A DNA stretch of 64,000 bases, taken from contig NZ_JALKAO010000004.1 of assembly GCF_023015985.1 (NCBI RefSeq), forward strand, positions 1-64,000. The letters run 5' to 3'. The first letter of the stretch is position 1, and each line of letters opens with the position of its first letter. The position numbers were made by a program, and so were the translations under genes. Positions 1-9,815 of this stretch are shown here, in pieces. Source of the stretch: Marivita sp. S6314 (lineage in GTDB: Bacteria > Pseudomonadota > Alphaproteobacteria > Rhodobacterales > Rhodobacteraceae). The notes below the pieces were generated by a model, which saw only the letters and a list, made by a program, of their open reading frames with translations, did not search any database and was not told the DNA's origin.

Positions 1-119
1 TCAGACACCGACCGCGCATACATCTCCTCGTACCGCGCCGCATCAACATGCGCCCGCGATACCAGATCGGACGAGGGGGGATAGGTTTTGGCTGTTCCAG
101 TGGTGGATTGGTCTTTCAT
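1..119 (-). CDS. acs: Acetyl-CoA synthetase, N-terminal fragment (cut by window edge)
   Basis: Only the first 39 codons are inside the window. The gene runs leftwards from an ATG at 117-119. The peptide contains a stretch reading SRAHVDAARYEEMYARSV, which matches the N-terminal helix typical of AMP-forming acetyl-CoA synthetases (form: ANAHVDAAKYDEMYAASV). The enzyme activates acetate to acetyl-CoA through acetyl-AMP. All catalytic motifs lie outside the window, so the call rests on this short segment. The upstream region has two palindromes, one of the CRP type, which fits carbon-source control of acs. Confidence 0.72.
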   Translation of the reverse strand, partial: MKDQSTTGTAKTYPPSSDLVSRAHVDAARYEEMYARSVS

Positions 120-263
120 AGTCTCGGTCTCCTCGCATCGCCCAGTCCTCCCCGGGCGCCATGGAATGCAATTGCATCGTGCAACTGCAGCTTGGGTGCG
201 ATCATAGAGACGTGTGAAAACAAATAAATAAGTAAATAAAAAACAGGTGGTTAGCTGTAAAGA

Positions 264-273
264 ATTTGCAAAT
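264..273. promoter_or_regulatory. Palindrome ATTTGCAAAT, possible regulator site for acs
   Basis: A perfect 10-bp palindrome with core TTTGCAAA lies about 145 bases upstream of the acs start. TTTGCAAA-like cores are known for RamB/ScfR-type regulators of acetate and short-chain acyl metabolism, so the position makes biological sense. The assignment is an inference from sequence and position only. Confidence 0.4.
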
Positions 274-286
274 GCACTGGAAAAAA

Positions 287-302
287 TGTGAAGTAATTCA
301 CA
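287..302. promoter_or_regulatory. CRP-type site TGTGA-N6-TCACA upstream of acs
   Basis: The sequence TGTGAAGTAATTCACA is a perfect inverted repeat and matches the classical CRP half-sites TGTGA and TCACA with a 6-base gap. It lies about 170 bases upstream of the acs start codon. Acetyl-CoA synthetase is a known CRP target in enterobacteria. Whether a CRP-like protein of this organism binds here is inferred. Confidence 0.5.
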
Positions 303-607
303 AGACGTAACGTAACACATTCAAAAAGCGAAGAACTTTAATCTGCCGAAAAAAGCAGCAAATGCCGTGAATGCGACATGCCGAAGCAGGCAAAGATACC
401 CAGTAGTGGGTGTGACATATTGATCCGGTATGCCGTTGTATGCCGTTTTGCGCGCCTGTTTTTCGCACCCGCATGAAAACGCGTGTTCATCCGCTGCGCA
501 GATTCGTCGTGAGTCGCCCGCATCGTTAGCGCTGAACAATTCTGCAGTGGCTGTGGCATGCCCGCTGCGCTAGCCTGACGGCACTGATTTCAAGAAGGCC
601 GGACCTC

Positions 608-2311
608 ATGCCCACGTCATCCTCTCTCGCGCGTCGTATCGCCGTTGGTCGCGGAGACGCACCTGCCGATCTGGTGTTGCGCGGAGGGCAGGTCTTGGAT
701 CTGGTCACCGGGGAATTGTTGGCCGGGGATGTGGCCATCTGCGACGGGTTCATTGCCGGGACCTGCGCATCGTATGATGCGCCGGAAGTCATTGACGTAA
801 CCGGCCTGATCCTTGTGCCCGGCTTTATCGACACGCATCTGCATATCGAAAGCTCTCTTGTCACACCGTTCGAATTTGACCGCTGCGTGCTCCCGCATGG
901 CGTGACCACGGCGATCTGCGATCCACATGAAATCGCCAATGTCATCGGGGCCGAGGGCATCCGCTATTTTCAGGAGGCCAGCACGCACACGCTGATGGAC
1001 ATCCGCGTGCAATTGTCGTCCTGCGTGCCGTCGACCCATATGGAAACCGCCGGAGCCGACTTGTCGGCTTCGGATCTGGCCGGTTTGATGGGACATCCGT
1101 CCGGCATTGGTCTGGCGGAATTCATGAACTATCCCGGCGTCATTCATCGCGACCCTGGTGTTTTGGAAAAACTCGAACTGTTCCGCAACGGGCATATCGA
1201 TGGGCATTGTCCGCAGCTGCTGGGGCGTGATCTGAACGCGTATGTCAGCGCGGGTATTTCAACCGAACACGAGGCAACCACCGCCGGTGAAGCGCGCGAA
1301 AAGCTGCAAAAAGGCATGCGTGTGTTGATCCGGGAAGGGTCGGTGTCTAAGGACCTTCATGCGCTGCAAGCTTTGCTCACCGAGCGGACCGCGCCGTACA
1401 TGTGCCTGTGTACCGATGATCGCAATCCGCTGGACATCGGCGAAGAGGGCCATCTGGATTACATGATCCGCACGCTGATCGCGCTTGGCACGCCACCGCT
1501 GGCCGCGTATCGCGCCGCCGCGTTGTCAGGGGCCGAGGCCTTTGGCCTGAAAGATCGCGGCCTGATTGCGCCGGGCAAACGGGCAGATATCGTCGCGGTC
1601 ACATCGCTTGAGGCCTGTGACGTTCAGCGGGTGTTCTGCACAGGGGTGGAAGCCACTGCAGACGCGTTTGCTGCCCGCACAACCCTGCCGCCGGTGGCGC
1701 GCCGGTCGGTGCATGCGCCGGTTTTGACTCCCGAGGATTTCAGGGCGCGCGCCAACACGCCGGATACGGACGTGATTGGTATCCTCGAAGGCAAGATCAT
1801 CACCGAACATCAGCGCGAAACCATTCCAATTAAAGACGGCGACAAATACCCTGATCCCGCCCGCGACCTGATCCGGATTTCGGTGATCGAACGGCATGGC
1901 AAGAACGGCAACATCGCTACCGGTTTTGTGCGCGGTTTCGGGCTGAAACACGGGGCCATCGCGTCAACCGTGTGCCATGACCATCATAATATCGCCTGCG
2001 TCGGGGTGGACTATGCCGATATGGCCTGTGCCGCGAACCGTTTGACCAAGCTTGAAGGCGGATTTGTTGTCGTTCGGGACGGGCAGGTGCTGGCGGAACT
2101 GGCCTTGCCCGTTGCCGGGTTGATGAGCCTTGAGCCCTTTGAGCATGTCCGGGACAGGTTGATTCAGCTGCGCGACGCCGCCCGCAGCCTCGGGGTCACG
2201 CTCAACGAGCCGTTCTTGCAATTGGCCTTCCTGGCGTTGCCGGTCATCCCGGCGCTCAAGATCACGGACCGGGGTATGGTCGATGTGACGAAGTTCGAGA
2301 TTATTCCCTAG
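608..2311 (+). CDS. ade: Adenine deaminase
   Basis: Hydrolyses adenine to hypoxanthine and ammonia in purine salvage (cytosolic). The 567-residue protein has the amidohydrolase-superfamily layout of AdeC: an N-terminal beta-sandwich part, the metal motif HLH at residues 77-79 followed by ESS, then a GHCP segment, STEHE, and the [10 protein letters not shown] region near the end of the barrel. The C-terminal third carries the adenine-deaminase-specific domain with the [12 protein letters not shown] stretch. Length is close to the family norm of about 570-600. The stop overlaps the end of the convergent LysR gene by 4 bases. Confidence 0.93.
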   Translation: MPTSSSLARRIAVGRGDAPADLVLRGGQVLDLVTGELLAGDVAICDGFIAGTCASYDAPEVIDVTGLILVPGFIDTHLHIESSLVTPFEFDRCVLPHGVTTAICDPHEIANVIGAEGIRYFQEASTHTLMDIRVQLSSCVPSTHMETAGADLSASDLAGLMGHPSGIGLAEFMNYPGVIHRDPGVLEKLELFRNGHIDGHCPQLLGRDLNAYVSAGISTEHEATTAGEAREKLQKGMRVLIREGSVSKDLHALQALLTERTAPYMCLCTDDRNPLDIGEEGHLDYMIRTLIALGTPPLAAYRAAALSGAEAFGLKDRGLIAPGKRADIVAVTSLEACDVQRVFCTGVEATADAFAARTTLPPVARRSVHAPVLTPEDFRARANTPDTDVIGILEGKIITEHQRETIPIKDGDKYPDPARDLIRISVIERHGKNGNIATGFVRGFGLKHGAIASTVCHDHHNIACVGVDYADMACAANRLTKLEGGFVVVRDGQVLAELALPVAGLMSLEPFEHVRDRLIQLRDAARSLGVTLNEPFLQLAFLALPVIPALKITDRGMVDVTKFEIIP

Positions 2312-3195
2312 GGGGTGCCTGACCCCTGCGCCCGGTCCAGCAATTCCGCGAGCAACGGGTTCGGATAGCGGCGGTCCAGCGTGACGGCGTAGAACACCTC
2401 GTGCAGGTCGAGCATGGCGGCTTGCTTTAGTTCGCCTCGGGCCAGTTCGTCCTGCACCACGATCGGCGGCACGACGGCCAAACCTGTGCCCTGTCGCGCC
2501 AACAAGCGGATCATGGCCATGTCATCCACCTCGGCGGCAATCGTTGGCACTGCGTTCACGCGCCGCAAGAGCGTGTCAAACGCGTCGCGGATTTGTGTGT
2601 CGCGTGTCGGAAGGATCAGCGGATGGCGTGCGACAAGCGCTTCCAGCGTGTCGGTTCCCGTCACGCGGTCGGCGGTGCCGAACAGGCCGACGGTCTGATC
2701 GGCCAGTTTTTGGGACAGGTAGGGGGTCATCGCGTCGCGGGGCGGGGCGGTGTTGGTCAGGACGACATCAAGGTTCAGCGCATCAAGCGCCGCGTAGAGT
2801 TCGGCAGCGCTGCCGGATCGCAGGATCACCTCAACATCGGGTCGGCCCAGAACCGGGGTGATGAATGACAGCTGAAAGTTACGTGACAGCGTGGACATGG
2901 CCCCGACCCGCAAAGCCCGCACGGGGCGCGATGCCTCGCGCAGCGTGTCGAGCAATTCTTCTCCGGCAGTAAAGATCGTGTCGGCGTGATCAAGGGCAAT
3001 GCGCCCCGCTTCGGTCAGGTGCAGCGCGCGACCGCGTCGTTCGAAAAGCGCCTGGCCGATCCGGGCTTCCAACTGTTTGATTTGCGATGACAGGGCCGAT
3101 TGCGACAGGTTCAGCCGCTCAGCCGTACGGGTCAGGTTGCCGTCATGAGCGACAGCCCAGAAATACCGAAGGTGGTGGTAATTCAAATCGGACAT
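2308..3195 (-). CDS. LysR-family transcriptional regulator (NhaR-like), divergent from dabB
   Basis: The 295-residue protein starts with a winged helix-turn-helix (about residues 5-65, including [18 protein letters not shown]) followed by a LysR substrate-binding domain. The N-terminus [16 protein letters not shown] resembles the NhaR subgroup. It is transcribed away from the dabB-dabA pair across a 105-base intergenic region, the usual arrangement for a LysR protein controlling its neighbour. DAB loci in other bacteria often carry an adjacent LysR gene. It probably senses a metabolite linked to CO2 supply, but the effector is unknown. Confidence 0.85.
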   Translation of the reverse strand: MSDLNYHHLRYFWAVAHDGNLTRTAERLNLSQSALSSQIKQLEARIGQALFERRGRALHLTEAGRIALDHADTIFTAGEELLDTLREASRPVRALRVGAMSTLSRNFQLSFITPVLGRPDVEVILRSGSAAELYAALDALNLDVVLTNTAPPRDAMTPYLSQKLADQTVGLFGTADRVTGTDTLEALVARHPLILPTRDTQIRDAFDTLLRRVNAVPTIAAEVDDMAMIRLLARQGTGLAVVPPIVVQDELARGELKQAAMLDLHEVFYAVTLDRRYPNPLLAELLDRAQGSGTP

Positions 3196-3206
3196 TCGTT
3201 CACTTT

Positions 3207-3221
3207 AATAGAACGATTATT
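3207..3221. promoter_or_regulatory. Possible LysR box between lysR and dabB
   Basis: AATA-N7-TATT forms a 15-bp interrupted palindrome of the T-N11-A type in the 105-base gap between the regulator and dabB. It lies close to the regulator start, where LysR proteins usually bind. Weak evidence, because AT-rich half-sites arise by chance. Confidence 0.35.
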
Positions 3222-3300
3222 CTCATACAATGTATTTTAATTCATCTTTCGGTCGAGCTACCTCGTTCTCAAAGATCACGTGACGAGGGGAGACCGCACC

Positions 3301-4866
3301 ATGATCACCTTACTTCCACTGCTGGCTCCGGCGTTTTTCGCCGTCGTGGGGCTGATTTACATGCGTTCCGACATGCCGCGCGGTGCGCCGCAATTGCGGC
3401 TTGGGGAATTTGCCGGTCTGGGTGCCATCGCGGTTTCCCTTTTGGCCTTGGTGTCGCTGATCCAGACCGGTTCCGCCACCAGCCCAATGATCGGGTTTGC
3501 CGAAATGGGCTTTGCGGCCCGCATTGATGCGGTCAGTGTCACGATGCTGATGCTGGTCAGCTTTATCGGCTGGGTCGTGATGCGCTATGCCGTCACCTAC
3601 ACGGATGGTGAACACACGCAGGCGCGGTTTCTGGGATGGTTGAGCTTGGCCCTTGCGGCGGTTCTGCTCTTGGTGACGGCAGGCAATCTTGTTCAGTTGA
3701 TTGTGGGCTGGGGCGCGGTTGGCATTTGTGTGAACCGGCTGTTGCTGACCTACCCCGAACGGGCAGCGGCACAGCGCGCGGCGCGCAAGAAAGCGCTGTG
3801 TTCAGCCGCGTCTGACATTGGACTGATCGCAGGTGCGATTGCGCTTGGAGTGGCCTACGGGACCGCAGATATCGCCGCCATCCTTGATGCGGCGCGGGCC
3901 GGAGACGGCGGCACGGCGGCGGTTGTTGCGGTGGCGTTGCTGGCGGTGTCGGCCTTGTTCAAATCCGCGCAGATCCCGACCCATGGCTGGCTGACCGAAG
4001 TGATGGAAGCGCCGACACCGGTGTCGGCCCTGTTGCATGCGGGCGTTGTCAATGCGGGCGGGTTCCTCCTCATCCGCTTTGCAGACGTCCTTCTGCTGGC
4101 CCCCGGTGTGCTGTCCATTCTTGTGATGGTTGGCGGTTTGTCTGCGCTCTTTGGTGGGCTGGTGATGCTCACGCAGCCATCGGTGAAGACATCGCTGGCG
4201 TGGTCCACCGTGGCGCAGATGGGCTTTATGATCCTGCAATGCGGTCTGGCACTGTTCCCGCTGGCCCTGCTGCACATCGTGGCGCATTCGCTTTACAAGG
4301 CGCACGCATTCCTTGCCTCTGGTGGGGCGGTTGCGCAGGTGGCGTCGATCCGGCGTCCCGGTCCGGTGGCGATCCCGAACGGCAAGGCGGTGCTCAAGGC
4401 GTTTGCCATTGCGCTTGCGATCTACTTTGCCATCGGTCTGTTGCTGGGTCTTGATGGAAAATCCGCGCAGGCGATTGCCCTTGGGGCAGTTTTGGTGATG
4501 GGCGTGGCTTACCTGCTGGCGCAGGGTCTGGCCGACAAGGCCCCCGGCGTGCTGACGCAGCGTATGGCGCTCTATTCGCTGGCGACCACGCTGAGCTACT
4601 TTGCGTTGCAATCCATCGCGATCTGGCTGACGGCGGGCACGCTGCCCGCGACGCCAGCGCCGGGTCCGCTGGAATGGGCGTTGATGGTGCTCACGATCAT
4701 CAGCTTCGGCGCGGTGGCGCTGGCACAGGCAACCTTCCCGAACTGGGCGACACACCCATCCGCGCAAGGCTTGCGGGTGCATCTTTCAAACGGGTTTTAC
4801 CTCAATGCGGTGTTTGACCGGGTGACGGGCGGCTGGGCGGCCCGGACATCTAGGGCTTCCCGGTAA
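3301..4866 (+). CDS. dabB: DabB, proton-conducting membrane subunit of the DAB inorganic-carbon pump
   Basis: The 521-residue polytopic membrane protein is of the NuoL/MrpA (proton-translocating NADH dehydrogenase subunit 5) family, with about a dozen hydrophobic segments. The segment around IPTHGWLTEVMEAPTPVSALLHAG is the conserved core of this family with its buried lysine and histidine. It lies directly upstream of DabA, which defines it as DabB rather than a complex I subunit. In characterised DABs it is thought to couple cation flux to CO2 hydration by DabA. The ATG at 3301 was chosen because GAGGGGAGA precedes it; an upstream GTG at 3280 lies before that ribosome site. Confidence 0.88.
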   Translation: MITLLPLLAPAFFAVVGLIYMRSDMPRGAPQLRLGEFAGLGAIAVSLLALVSLIQTGSATSPMIGFAEMGFAARIDAVSVTMLMLVSFIGWVVMRYAVTYTDGEHTQARFLGWLSLALAAVLLLVTAGNLVQLIVGWGAVGICVNRLLLTYPERAAAQRAARKKALCSAASDIGLIAGAIALGVAYGTADIAAILDAARAGDGGTAAVVAVALLAVSALFKSAQIPTHGWLTEVMEAPTPVSALLHAGVVNAGGFLLIRFADVLLLAPGVLSILVMVGGLSALFGGLVMLTQPSVKTSLAWSTVAQMGFMILQCGLALFPLALLHIVAHSLYKAHAFLASGGAVAQVASIRRPGPVAIPNGKAVLKAFAIALAIYFAIGLLLGLDGKSAQAIALGAVLVMGVAYLLAQGLADKAPGVLTQRMALYSLATTLSYFALQSIAIWLTAGTLPATPAPGPLEWALMVLTIISFGAVALAQATFPNWATHPSAQGLRVHLSNGFYLNAVFDRVTGGWAARTSRASR

Positions 4867-4888
4867 TTCAGGCACAGGAGTAGACGAT

Positions 4889-7288
4889 ATGTTGACGATG
4901 GTTGAACGGTTCTCGGGTCCTGCGCTTGAGATCATGGCAGGCGCAAAAACCGCCGCGTCCCACATTCCGCCACTATGGGCACTGGATGCCACGGTTGCGG
5001 TGAACCCTTATGTCGGGCAGGCCGGAGAGCCTTTGCAGGTGGCCGCCGCCCGTCTGGCGCGGGTGGCTGGTGTCCGGACGGTGGCAGAGCGGGCGCATTT
5101 CAAAGCCAAGTATGACGCGCATGAGCTGAGCCTTGGCGATCTGGAAGCGAGTCTTGCCGAGGTGCCGGAACTGACAATGTCGGTTGATGAGCTGATCGCG
5201 GCGATGTCTGCCGAGGTGGCGGCCCCCGAAACGCTGCCAACGATTGCAGACCTTGCCGAAGAGGTGTCAGACATCAACTGGCCGGACTTTGTCGCGGAAC
5301 GGATCGGCCACTGGGCCGCGGGGCATTACGATGCCGGTCAGGCACTTTGGCCCGCGCCGAAAACCCGCGTCTGGCTGGCGTGGCGGTCCTTTGCGCAGCG
5401 CGACCTGACGCCCGAGATTTTTGGCCTGACGGGGTTTGCCAGCCGGGTGGCGTCCATGTCGATGTCAGCACGCGGCGCGCTGACCAAATGCGCCGAGGAC
5501 ATGGGCATCACAGCCGAGGTGTCGGAAAGCTATTTCCACACGCTGCTGATGCGGCTTGGCGGATGGGCGCAGCTTGCCTCGGGCGAGGCGTTTCGTGCCA
5601 ATCTCAAAGGCGAGGGCAACAACGACATCACTGACCTTCTGACCGCCAAGCTGGTGTTCGAGGCGGCCTTGTTGGCGCGCTACGAAAACCAGATCGGCGC
5701 GCGGTGGAAAGAGGTGCTTGAGGCCCATGCCCAGCCGATTGTTCCGTCGCAGGACGATCTGATTGATGCGGCCCTTCAGGCGGCGGCGGATCACGCATCG
5801 GCCCGGAAACTGGACGAAACGCTGTGCCAGACCGTGCCAGAAACGGATGTTGCGCCCGACATTCAGGCCGCGTTCTGCATCGACGTGCGGTCCGAAGTGT
5901 TCCGGCGCGCATTGGAGGCGACCGGTACGAATATCGAAACCATCGGCTTTGCCGGGTTCTTCGGGATTGCAGCCGCCCATAACGGGTTTGCATCCGACGT
6001 CACCGAAACACGCGGGCCCGTTCTGATCAACACAGGGGCCGACACGGTGGCCACAGACCCGGACGCGACAGACACGCTGACCCGGGTAGCGCGGCGGGTG
6101 ACACGGGCCTGGGGCCGGTTCCGGCTGGCGGCGGTGTCCAGCTTTGCCTTTGTTGAGGCCACGGGGCCGCTTTATCTGGGCAAGCTGATCCGGGATTCGC
6201 TGGCACAGAGGAAACCAAGCCTTGGGACCGATCCTGCGCCGGCGCTGGCGGGCGATGTGAGCCTTGAGGACCGCATCACCATGGCGGCTGGCATCTTGTC
6301 CGCGATGTCGTTGAAATCGGGTCTGGCCAAACTGGTTTTGCTGGCCGGACACGGGGCAGGCGTTGTGAACAACCCCCATGCCAGTGCGCTGCAATGTGGG
6401 GCCTGCGGCGGCCATGCGGGGGATGTGAATGCCCGGCTGGTGGCGCTGTTGCTGAATGATCCGGACGTCCGCGCGGGATTGGCCGACAAGGGGCTCGACG
6501 TGCCTGCAGACACGCTCTTCGTTGCCGGGTTGCACGACACGGTGACAGATGAGGTGACGCTTTACGAGGCGGACCTGCCGTCGGGCCATGCGCAGAAAGA
6601 CACGCTTGCCAGCTTGAAAACCGCCTTGCGGCAGGCGGCCAAGGTCACGCGGGCCGAACGGGCCCCGCGTTTGCCGCGTGCGAAGACTGCCGACGCGGTG
6701 ATGGAGCGGGCCAAGAACTGGTCCGAGACACGTCCCGAATGGGGTCTTGCCGGGTGTTCGGCCTTTATCGCCGCCCCCCGTGCGCGGACGGCGGGCCGGA
6801 ACCTGGAGGGCCGGTCTTTCCTGCATAATTACACGTGGCAGGAGGATACCGAGTTTGGAGTACTGGAACTGATCCTGACCGCCCCTGTTGTGGTCGCAAG
6901 CTGGATCAGCCTGCAGTATTACGGATCGTCTGTTGCGCCCGATGCGTTCGGGGCGGGCAACAAGCTGTTGCACAATGTCACCGGCGGGATCGGCGTGATC
7001 GAAGGCAATGGCGGCGTGCTGCGCGGTGGTCTGCCCTGGCAGTCTGTCCATGACGGTGACAAATTCATGCACGATCCGGTGCGGCTCAGTGTGGCGGTGG
7101 AAGCCCCGCGCGAGGCGATCACCGATATCCTTAAGCGGCATCCCGGCGTGGCAGAGCTGTTCGACAATGGCTGGCTCAAGCTGTTCGTGATCGGCGAAGC
7201 CGGTGGGCTGGCCTGGCGCTATACGGGCAAGGGGCAGTGGACATCGATGGACGGCCACACGCCGCCTGCCAATATCGCGGCCGAATAA
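4889..7288 (+). CDS. dabA: DabA, zinc-dependent CO2-hydrating subunit of the DAB inorganic-carbon pump (DUF2309)
   Basis: The 799-residue DUF2309 protein has the size expected for DabA. The zinc and active-site residues known from Halothiobacillus DabA (Cys, Asp, His, Cys) are present with conserved spacing: C330 and D332 in FCIDVRSE, and H488 and C503 in AGHGAGVV...LQCGACGGH (15 residues apart, as in the characterised protein). It is thought to hydrate CO2 vectorially at the cytoplasmic face in complex with DabB. An AGGAG motif precedes the ATG, and the gene follows dabB after 22 bases, so the two form an operon. No Rubisco or carboxysome gene is in the window, so it may feed anaplerotic carboxylation or pH balance. 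Confidence 0.92.
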   Translation: MLTMVERFSGPALEIMAGAKTAASHIPPLWALDATVAVNPYVGQAGEPLQVAAARLARVAGVRTVAERAHFKAKYDAHELSLGDLEASLAEVPELTMSVDELIAAMSAEVAAPETLPTIADLAEEVSDINWPDFVAERIGHWAAGHYDAGQALWPAPKTRVWLAWRSFAQRDLTPEIFGLTGFASRVASMSMSARGALTKCAEDMGITAEVSESYFHTLLMRLGGWAQLASGEAFRANLKGEGNNDITDLLTAKLVFEAALLARYENQIGARWKEVLEAHAQPIVPSQDDLIDAALQAAADHASARKLDETLCQTVPETDVAPDIQAAFCIDVRSEVFRRALEATGTNIETIGFAGFFGIAAAHNGFASDVTETRGPVLINTGADTVATDPDATDTLTRVARRVTRAWGRFRLAAVSSFAFVEATGPLYLGKLIRDSLAQRKPSLGTDPAPALAGDVSLEDRITMAAGILSAMSLKSGLAKLVLLAGHGAGVVNNPHASALQCGACGGHAGDVNARLVALLLNDPDVRAGLADKGLDVPADTLFVAGLHDTVTDEVTLYEADLPSGHAQKDTLASLKTALRQAAKVTRAERAPRLPRAKTADAVMERAKNWSETRPEWGLAGCSAFIAAPRARTAGRNLEGRSFLHNYTWQEDTEFGVLELILTAPVVVASWISLQYYGSSVAPDAFGAGNKLLHNVTGGIGVIEGNGGVLRGGLPWQSVHDGDKFMHDPVRLSVAVEAPREAITDILKRHPGVAELFDNGWLKLFVIGEAGGLAWRYTGKGQWTSMDGHTPPANIAAE

Positions 7289-7294
7289 ACCGCG

Positions 7295-8551
7295 TCAGGG
7301 CTGGGTGATGTCGACCGACACACCCAGCCCGCGCAACACGTCCCAATAGTTGGGGAAAGTCTTTGACACGCAATAAGGGTCTTCGATCCTGACGCCGTCA
7401 ATCTTGAGCGCGGCCAGTGCAAAGCACATTGCAATGCGGTGATCGGCATAGCTGTCGATCAGGCAGGGGTGCGATTGCCCGGCCAGCGACGGATCAGCAT
7501 GCACGATCAAATCATCGCCTTCGATGCTGGCAAGATCGGCGCGGATGGCTGTCAGTCCGGCATGGACTGCTTCGATCCGGTCACATTCCTTGACCCGCAG
7601 GTTTTCGATCCCGGTGAAGCGCACCGGGGTTTCGTTGAACGCCGCCAGCACCGCCAATGTCGGCACGGCGTCCTGCATTTGTGATCCGTTGATCTGCGCC
7701 GGCATGTTCGGAAACGCCGCGATCATGTCATAAGCCTTGGCGTCGGGCTGGTTCATGTCGGCAGGGGCAATCCCGATGTCAATCTTGCCTTTGGTCAGCA
7801 CATCCGCCGCCCAAAGATAGGTCGCCGCACTGGCGTCCGGTTCAACCGGGTACTCTGCCGCCCTGTACCCGCCCGCAGAGATGACGATCTCGCTTTCGAA
7901 GACCACCTTGGCCCCGAACGCGCGCATGACGGCGGCTGTGATGTGCAGGTAGCCCACCGCGCCGATCTTGCCGCCGCCGATGCGAATACGCGTGTCGCCG
8001 TCGCCCATGGCCGCCAGCATCATGATCGCCGAAATGTACTGGCTTGACAGGGTGCCGCTGACCTCGATCTCGCCACTGCGGAAATTGCCGGTGCCTTTGA
8101 CCAGAACGGGCGGGCAACCGGTTTCCGAGGTTGCATCGACCCCCATTGCGCGCAGCGTCTCAAGCAGCGGCGCGATGGGGCGTTTCTGCATGTGTGCGTC
8201 GCCGGTGATCACCGTGTCGCCGTTCACAAGCGCCACCGCCGCTGTCAGAAACCGCACGGCGGTTCCGGCATTGCCCAGAAACAGCGGCTCGGACGCGGGT
8301 TTCAGGGAGCCTGTCCCATGCACCTCGACCGTTGTGTCGTCGATCTCGGTGATCTCAACACCCATCGCGCGTAGGGCGGCCATCATGTACTTGGTATCGT
8401 CACTTCGCAAAATGCCGCTCAGCCGGGATGTGCCGCGTGCAAGACCGGCCACAAGCAGGGCGCGGTTGGTGACGGATTTCGACCCGGGAAGGTTCACCGT
8501 CCCCGTCAGCGGCATGGTAACCGGGGTGATCTGGGCAATTGGCAACGACAT
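7295..8551 (-). CDS. aroA: 3-phosphoshikimate 1-carboxyvinyltransferase (EPSP synthase)
   Basis: Transfers the enolpyruvyl group of PEP to shikimate-3-phosphate in the shikimate pathway. The 418-residue protein shows the family motifs: LPGSKS (K25, PEP binding), LFLGNAGTA, EVSGTLSSQY, ECDRIEA and DSYADHRIAM. The PEP/glyphosate loop reads GNAGTAVRFL, where class I enzymes usually read GNAGTAMRPL, so the residue equivalent to Pro101 of E. coli is Phe. The usual alphaproteobacterial neighbours cmk and rpsA are absent, so this could be a second copy. It is convergent with dabA, 6 bases away. Confidence 0.88.
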   Translation of the reverse strand: MSLPIAQITPVTMPLTGTVNLPGSKSVTNRALLVAGLARGTSRLSGILRSDDTKYMMAALRAMGVEITEIDDTTVEVHGTGSLKPASEPLFLGNAGTAVRFLTAAVALVNGDTVITGDAHMQKRPIAPLLETLRAMGVDATSETGCPPVLVKGTGNFRSGEIEVSGTLSSQYISAIMMLAAMGDGDTRIRIGGGKIGAVGYLHITAAVMRAFGAKVVFESEIVISAGGYRAAEYPVEPDASAATYLWAADVLTKGKIDIGIAPADMNQPDAKAYDMIAAFPNMPAQINGSQMQDAVPTLAVLAAFNETPVRFTGIENLRVKECDRIEAVHAGLTAIRADLASIEGDDLIVHADPSLAGQSHPCLIDSYADHRIAMCFALAALKIDGVRIEDPYCVSKTFPNYWDVLRGLGVSVDITQP

Positions 8552-8810
8552 GATGCGGCTCCAAGCGAAACAACAGGGCGTGGTTTACGCGTTTTGCCCC
8601 GCGTCGCAATCCGAAAACGTGCTGAGGCCTGTGCGCCGGGTGTCCAAGCGGGAGCGGATGGGACGGGGTGCGCCCGATAAGGTCCGGTCTTACGTGCTGT
8701 GCAACAGGCGCATCATGGCGCGGGCTGCCGACCGAGGCGGAAACGGACAGGGTGTTACAAAACTGTTAAATCGGCCCTATAGACCCGCCGCGACAGTTAA
8801 AATCTGAAAG

Positions 8811-9815
8811 ATGTCCATGACCACATACGCGCTGAATGGCCTTGGCCGGATCGGGAAACTCGCGTTGAAACCCTTGCTGGACAGCGGGGCCGAGATTGCC
8901 TGGATCAACGACGCCACGGGCGACGCCGCCATGCATGCCCACCTGTTGGAATTCGACACGGTTCACGGTCGCTGGGACGCCGCTTTTGATCACGATGCAA
9001 ACAGCGTCACGATCAACGACCGGACGCTGCCCTTTGTCGGAACCAACGATCTGGCGGACCTGCCGTTGGAAGGCGTTGACGTTGTGATTGATTGCACCGG
9101 CGTCTTCAAAACCGAGGCACAGCTTGCGCCGTATTTTGACGCAGGCGTCAAGAAGGTCGTTGTCTCGGCCCCGGTCAAGGACGGACCGACCGCAAACATC
9201 GTCTATGGCGTGAACCAGCACATCTACGATGCCGCACAGCACCGGATCGTCACGGCAGCCAGCTGCACAACCAACTGTCTTGCCCCGGTGGTGAAGGTCT
9301 TGCACGAAAACATCGGGATCAAACACGGCTCTATCACCACGATCCATGACGTGACCAACACCCAAACCATCGTCGATCGCCCCGCCAAGGACCTGCGCCG
9401 CGCGCGGTCGGCGCTGAATTCCCTGATCCCCACCACCACCGGCAGTGCCACTGCGATCACGTTGATCTACCCGGAGCTTACCGGACGGTTGAACGGACAT
9501 GCCGTGCGCGTGCCGCTATTGAACGCCTCGCTGACCGATTGCGTGTTCGAGATGCAGCACGAAACCACGCGCGAGGAGATCAACGCGCTGTTCAAAACCG
9601 CCGCCGACGGCGCATTGCGCGGGATCCTGGGCTATGAAGAGCGGCCGTTGGTGTCGGCTGATTACACCAACGACACACGGTCCGGCATCGTCGATGCGCT
9701 GTCCACGATGGTGGTGAACGGCACGCAGGTCAAAGTCTACGTCTGGTACGACAACGAAATGGGATACGCCCACCGTCTGGTGGATGTGGCGCTGATGGTC
9801 GGGGACAGCCTGTGA
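8811..9815 (+). CDS. ArsJ-associated glyceraldehyde-3-phosphate dehydrogenase
   Basis: Type I GAPDH of 334 residues with an N-terminal Rossmann motif (NGLGRIG), catalytic Cys152 in SCTTNCLAP and catalytic His178 in [11 protein letters not shown]. The HDVTNTQT variant, in place of the usual HAYTNDQ, is typical of GAPDHs partnered with ArsJ. With arsenate in place of phosphate the enzyme makes 1-arseno-3-phosphoglycerate, the substrate exported by ArsJ. The next gene is arsJ with a 4-base overlap. A second in-frame ATG at 8817 has slightly better spacing to the weak ribosome site. A weak promoter-like pair TTACAA-N17-TATAGA lies at 8755-8783. Confidence 0.88.
   Translation: MSMTTYALNGLGRIGKLALKPLLDSGAEIAWINDATGDAAMHAHLLEFDTVHGRWDAAFDHDANSVTINDRTLPFVGTNDLADLPLEGVDVVIDCTGVFKTEAQLAPYFDAGVKKVVVSAPVKDGPTANIVYGVNQHIYDAAQHRIVTAASCTTNCLAPVVKVLHENIGIKHGSITTIHDVTNTQTIVDRPAKDLRRARSALNSLIPTTTGSATAITLIYPELTGRLNGHAVRVPLLNASLTDCVFEMQHETTREEINALFKTAADGALRGILGYEERPLVSADYTNDTRSGIVDALSTMVVNGTQVKVYVWYDNEMGYAHRLVDVALMVGDSL

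Larger units (their letters stand above)
120..607. other. Divergent intergenic region between acs and ade
   Basis: There is no credible gene in these 488 bases. The part from about 215 to 350 is markedly more AT-rich than the rest of the window and contains runs of A and T. It holds two inverted repeats, at 264-273 and 287-302, listed separately. The region must carry the acs promoter (leftward) and the ade promoter (rightward). No convincing sigma-70 pair could be assigned by eye. Confidence 0.6.

Noticed and set aside
3802-4782. 326-codon open frame antisense to dabB
   Set aside because: Highly charged low-complexity product rich in Arg, Gln and His, a typical shadow of a hydrophobic membrane-protein gene in GC-rich DNA.
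5465-7258. 597-codon open frame antisense to dabA
   Set aside because: It mirrors the strong codon bias of dabA, has an Arg/Gln/His/Pro-rich composition without any fold signature, and dabA is well supported by its zinc ligands.
7968-8807. 279-codon plus-strand open frame over the aroA start and the aroA-GAPDH gap
   Set aside because: Most of it is antisense to aroA, the product is Ser/Pro/Arg-rich without a fold, and it ends just before the GAPDH start.
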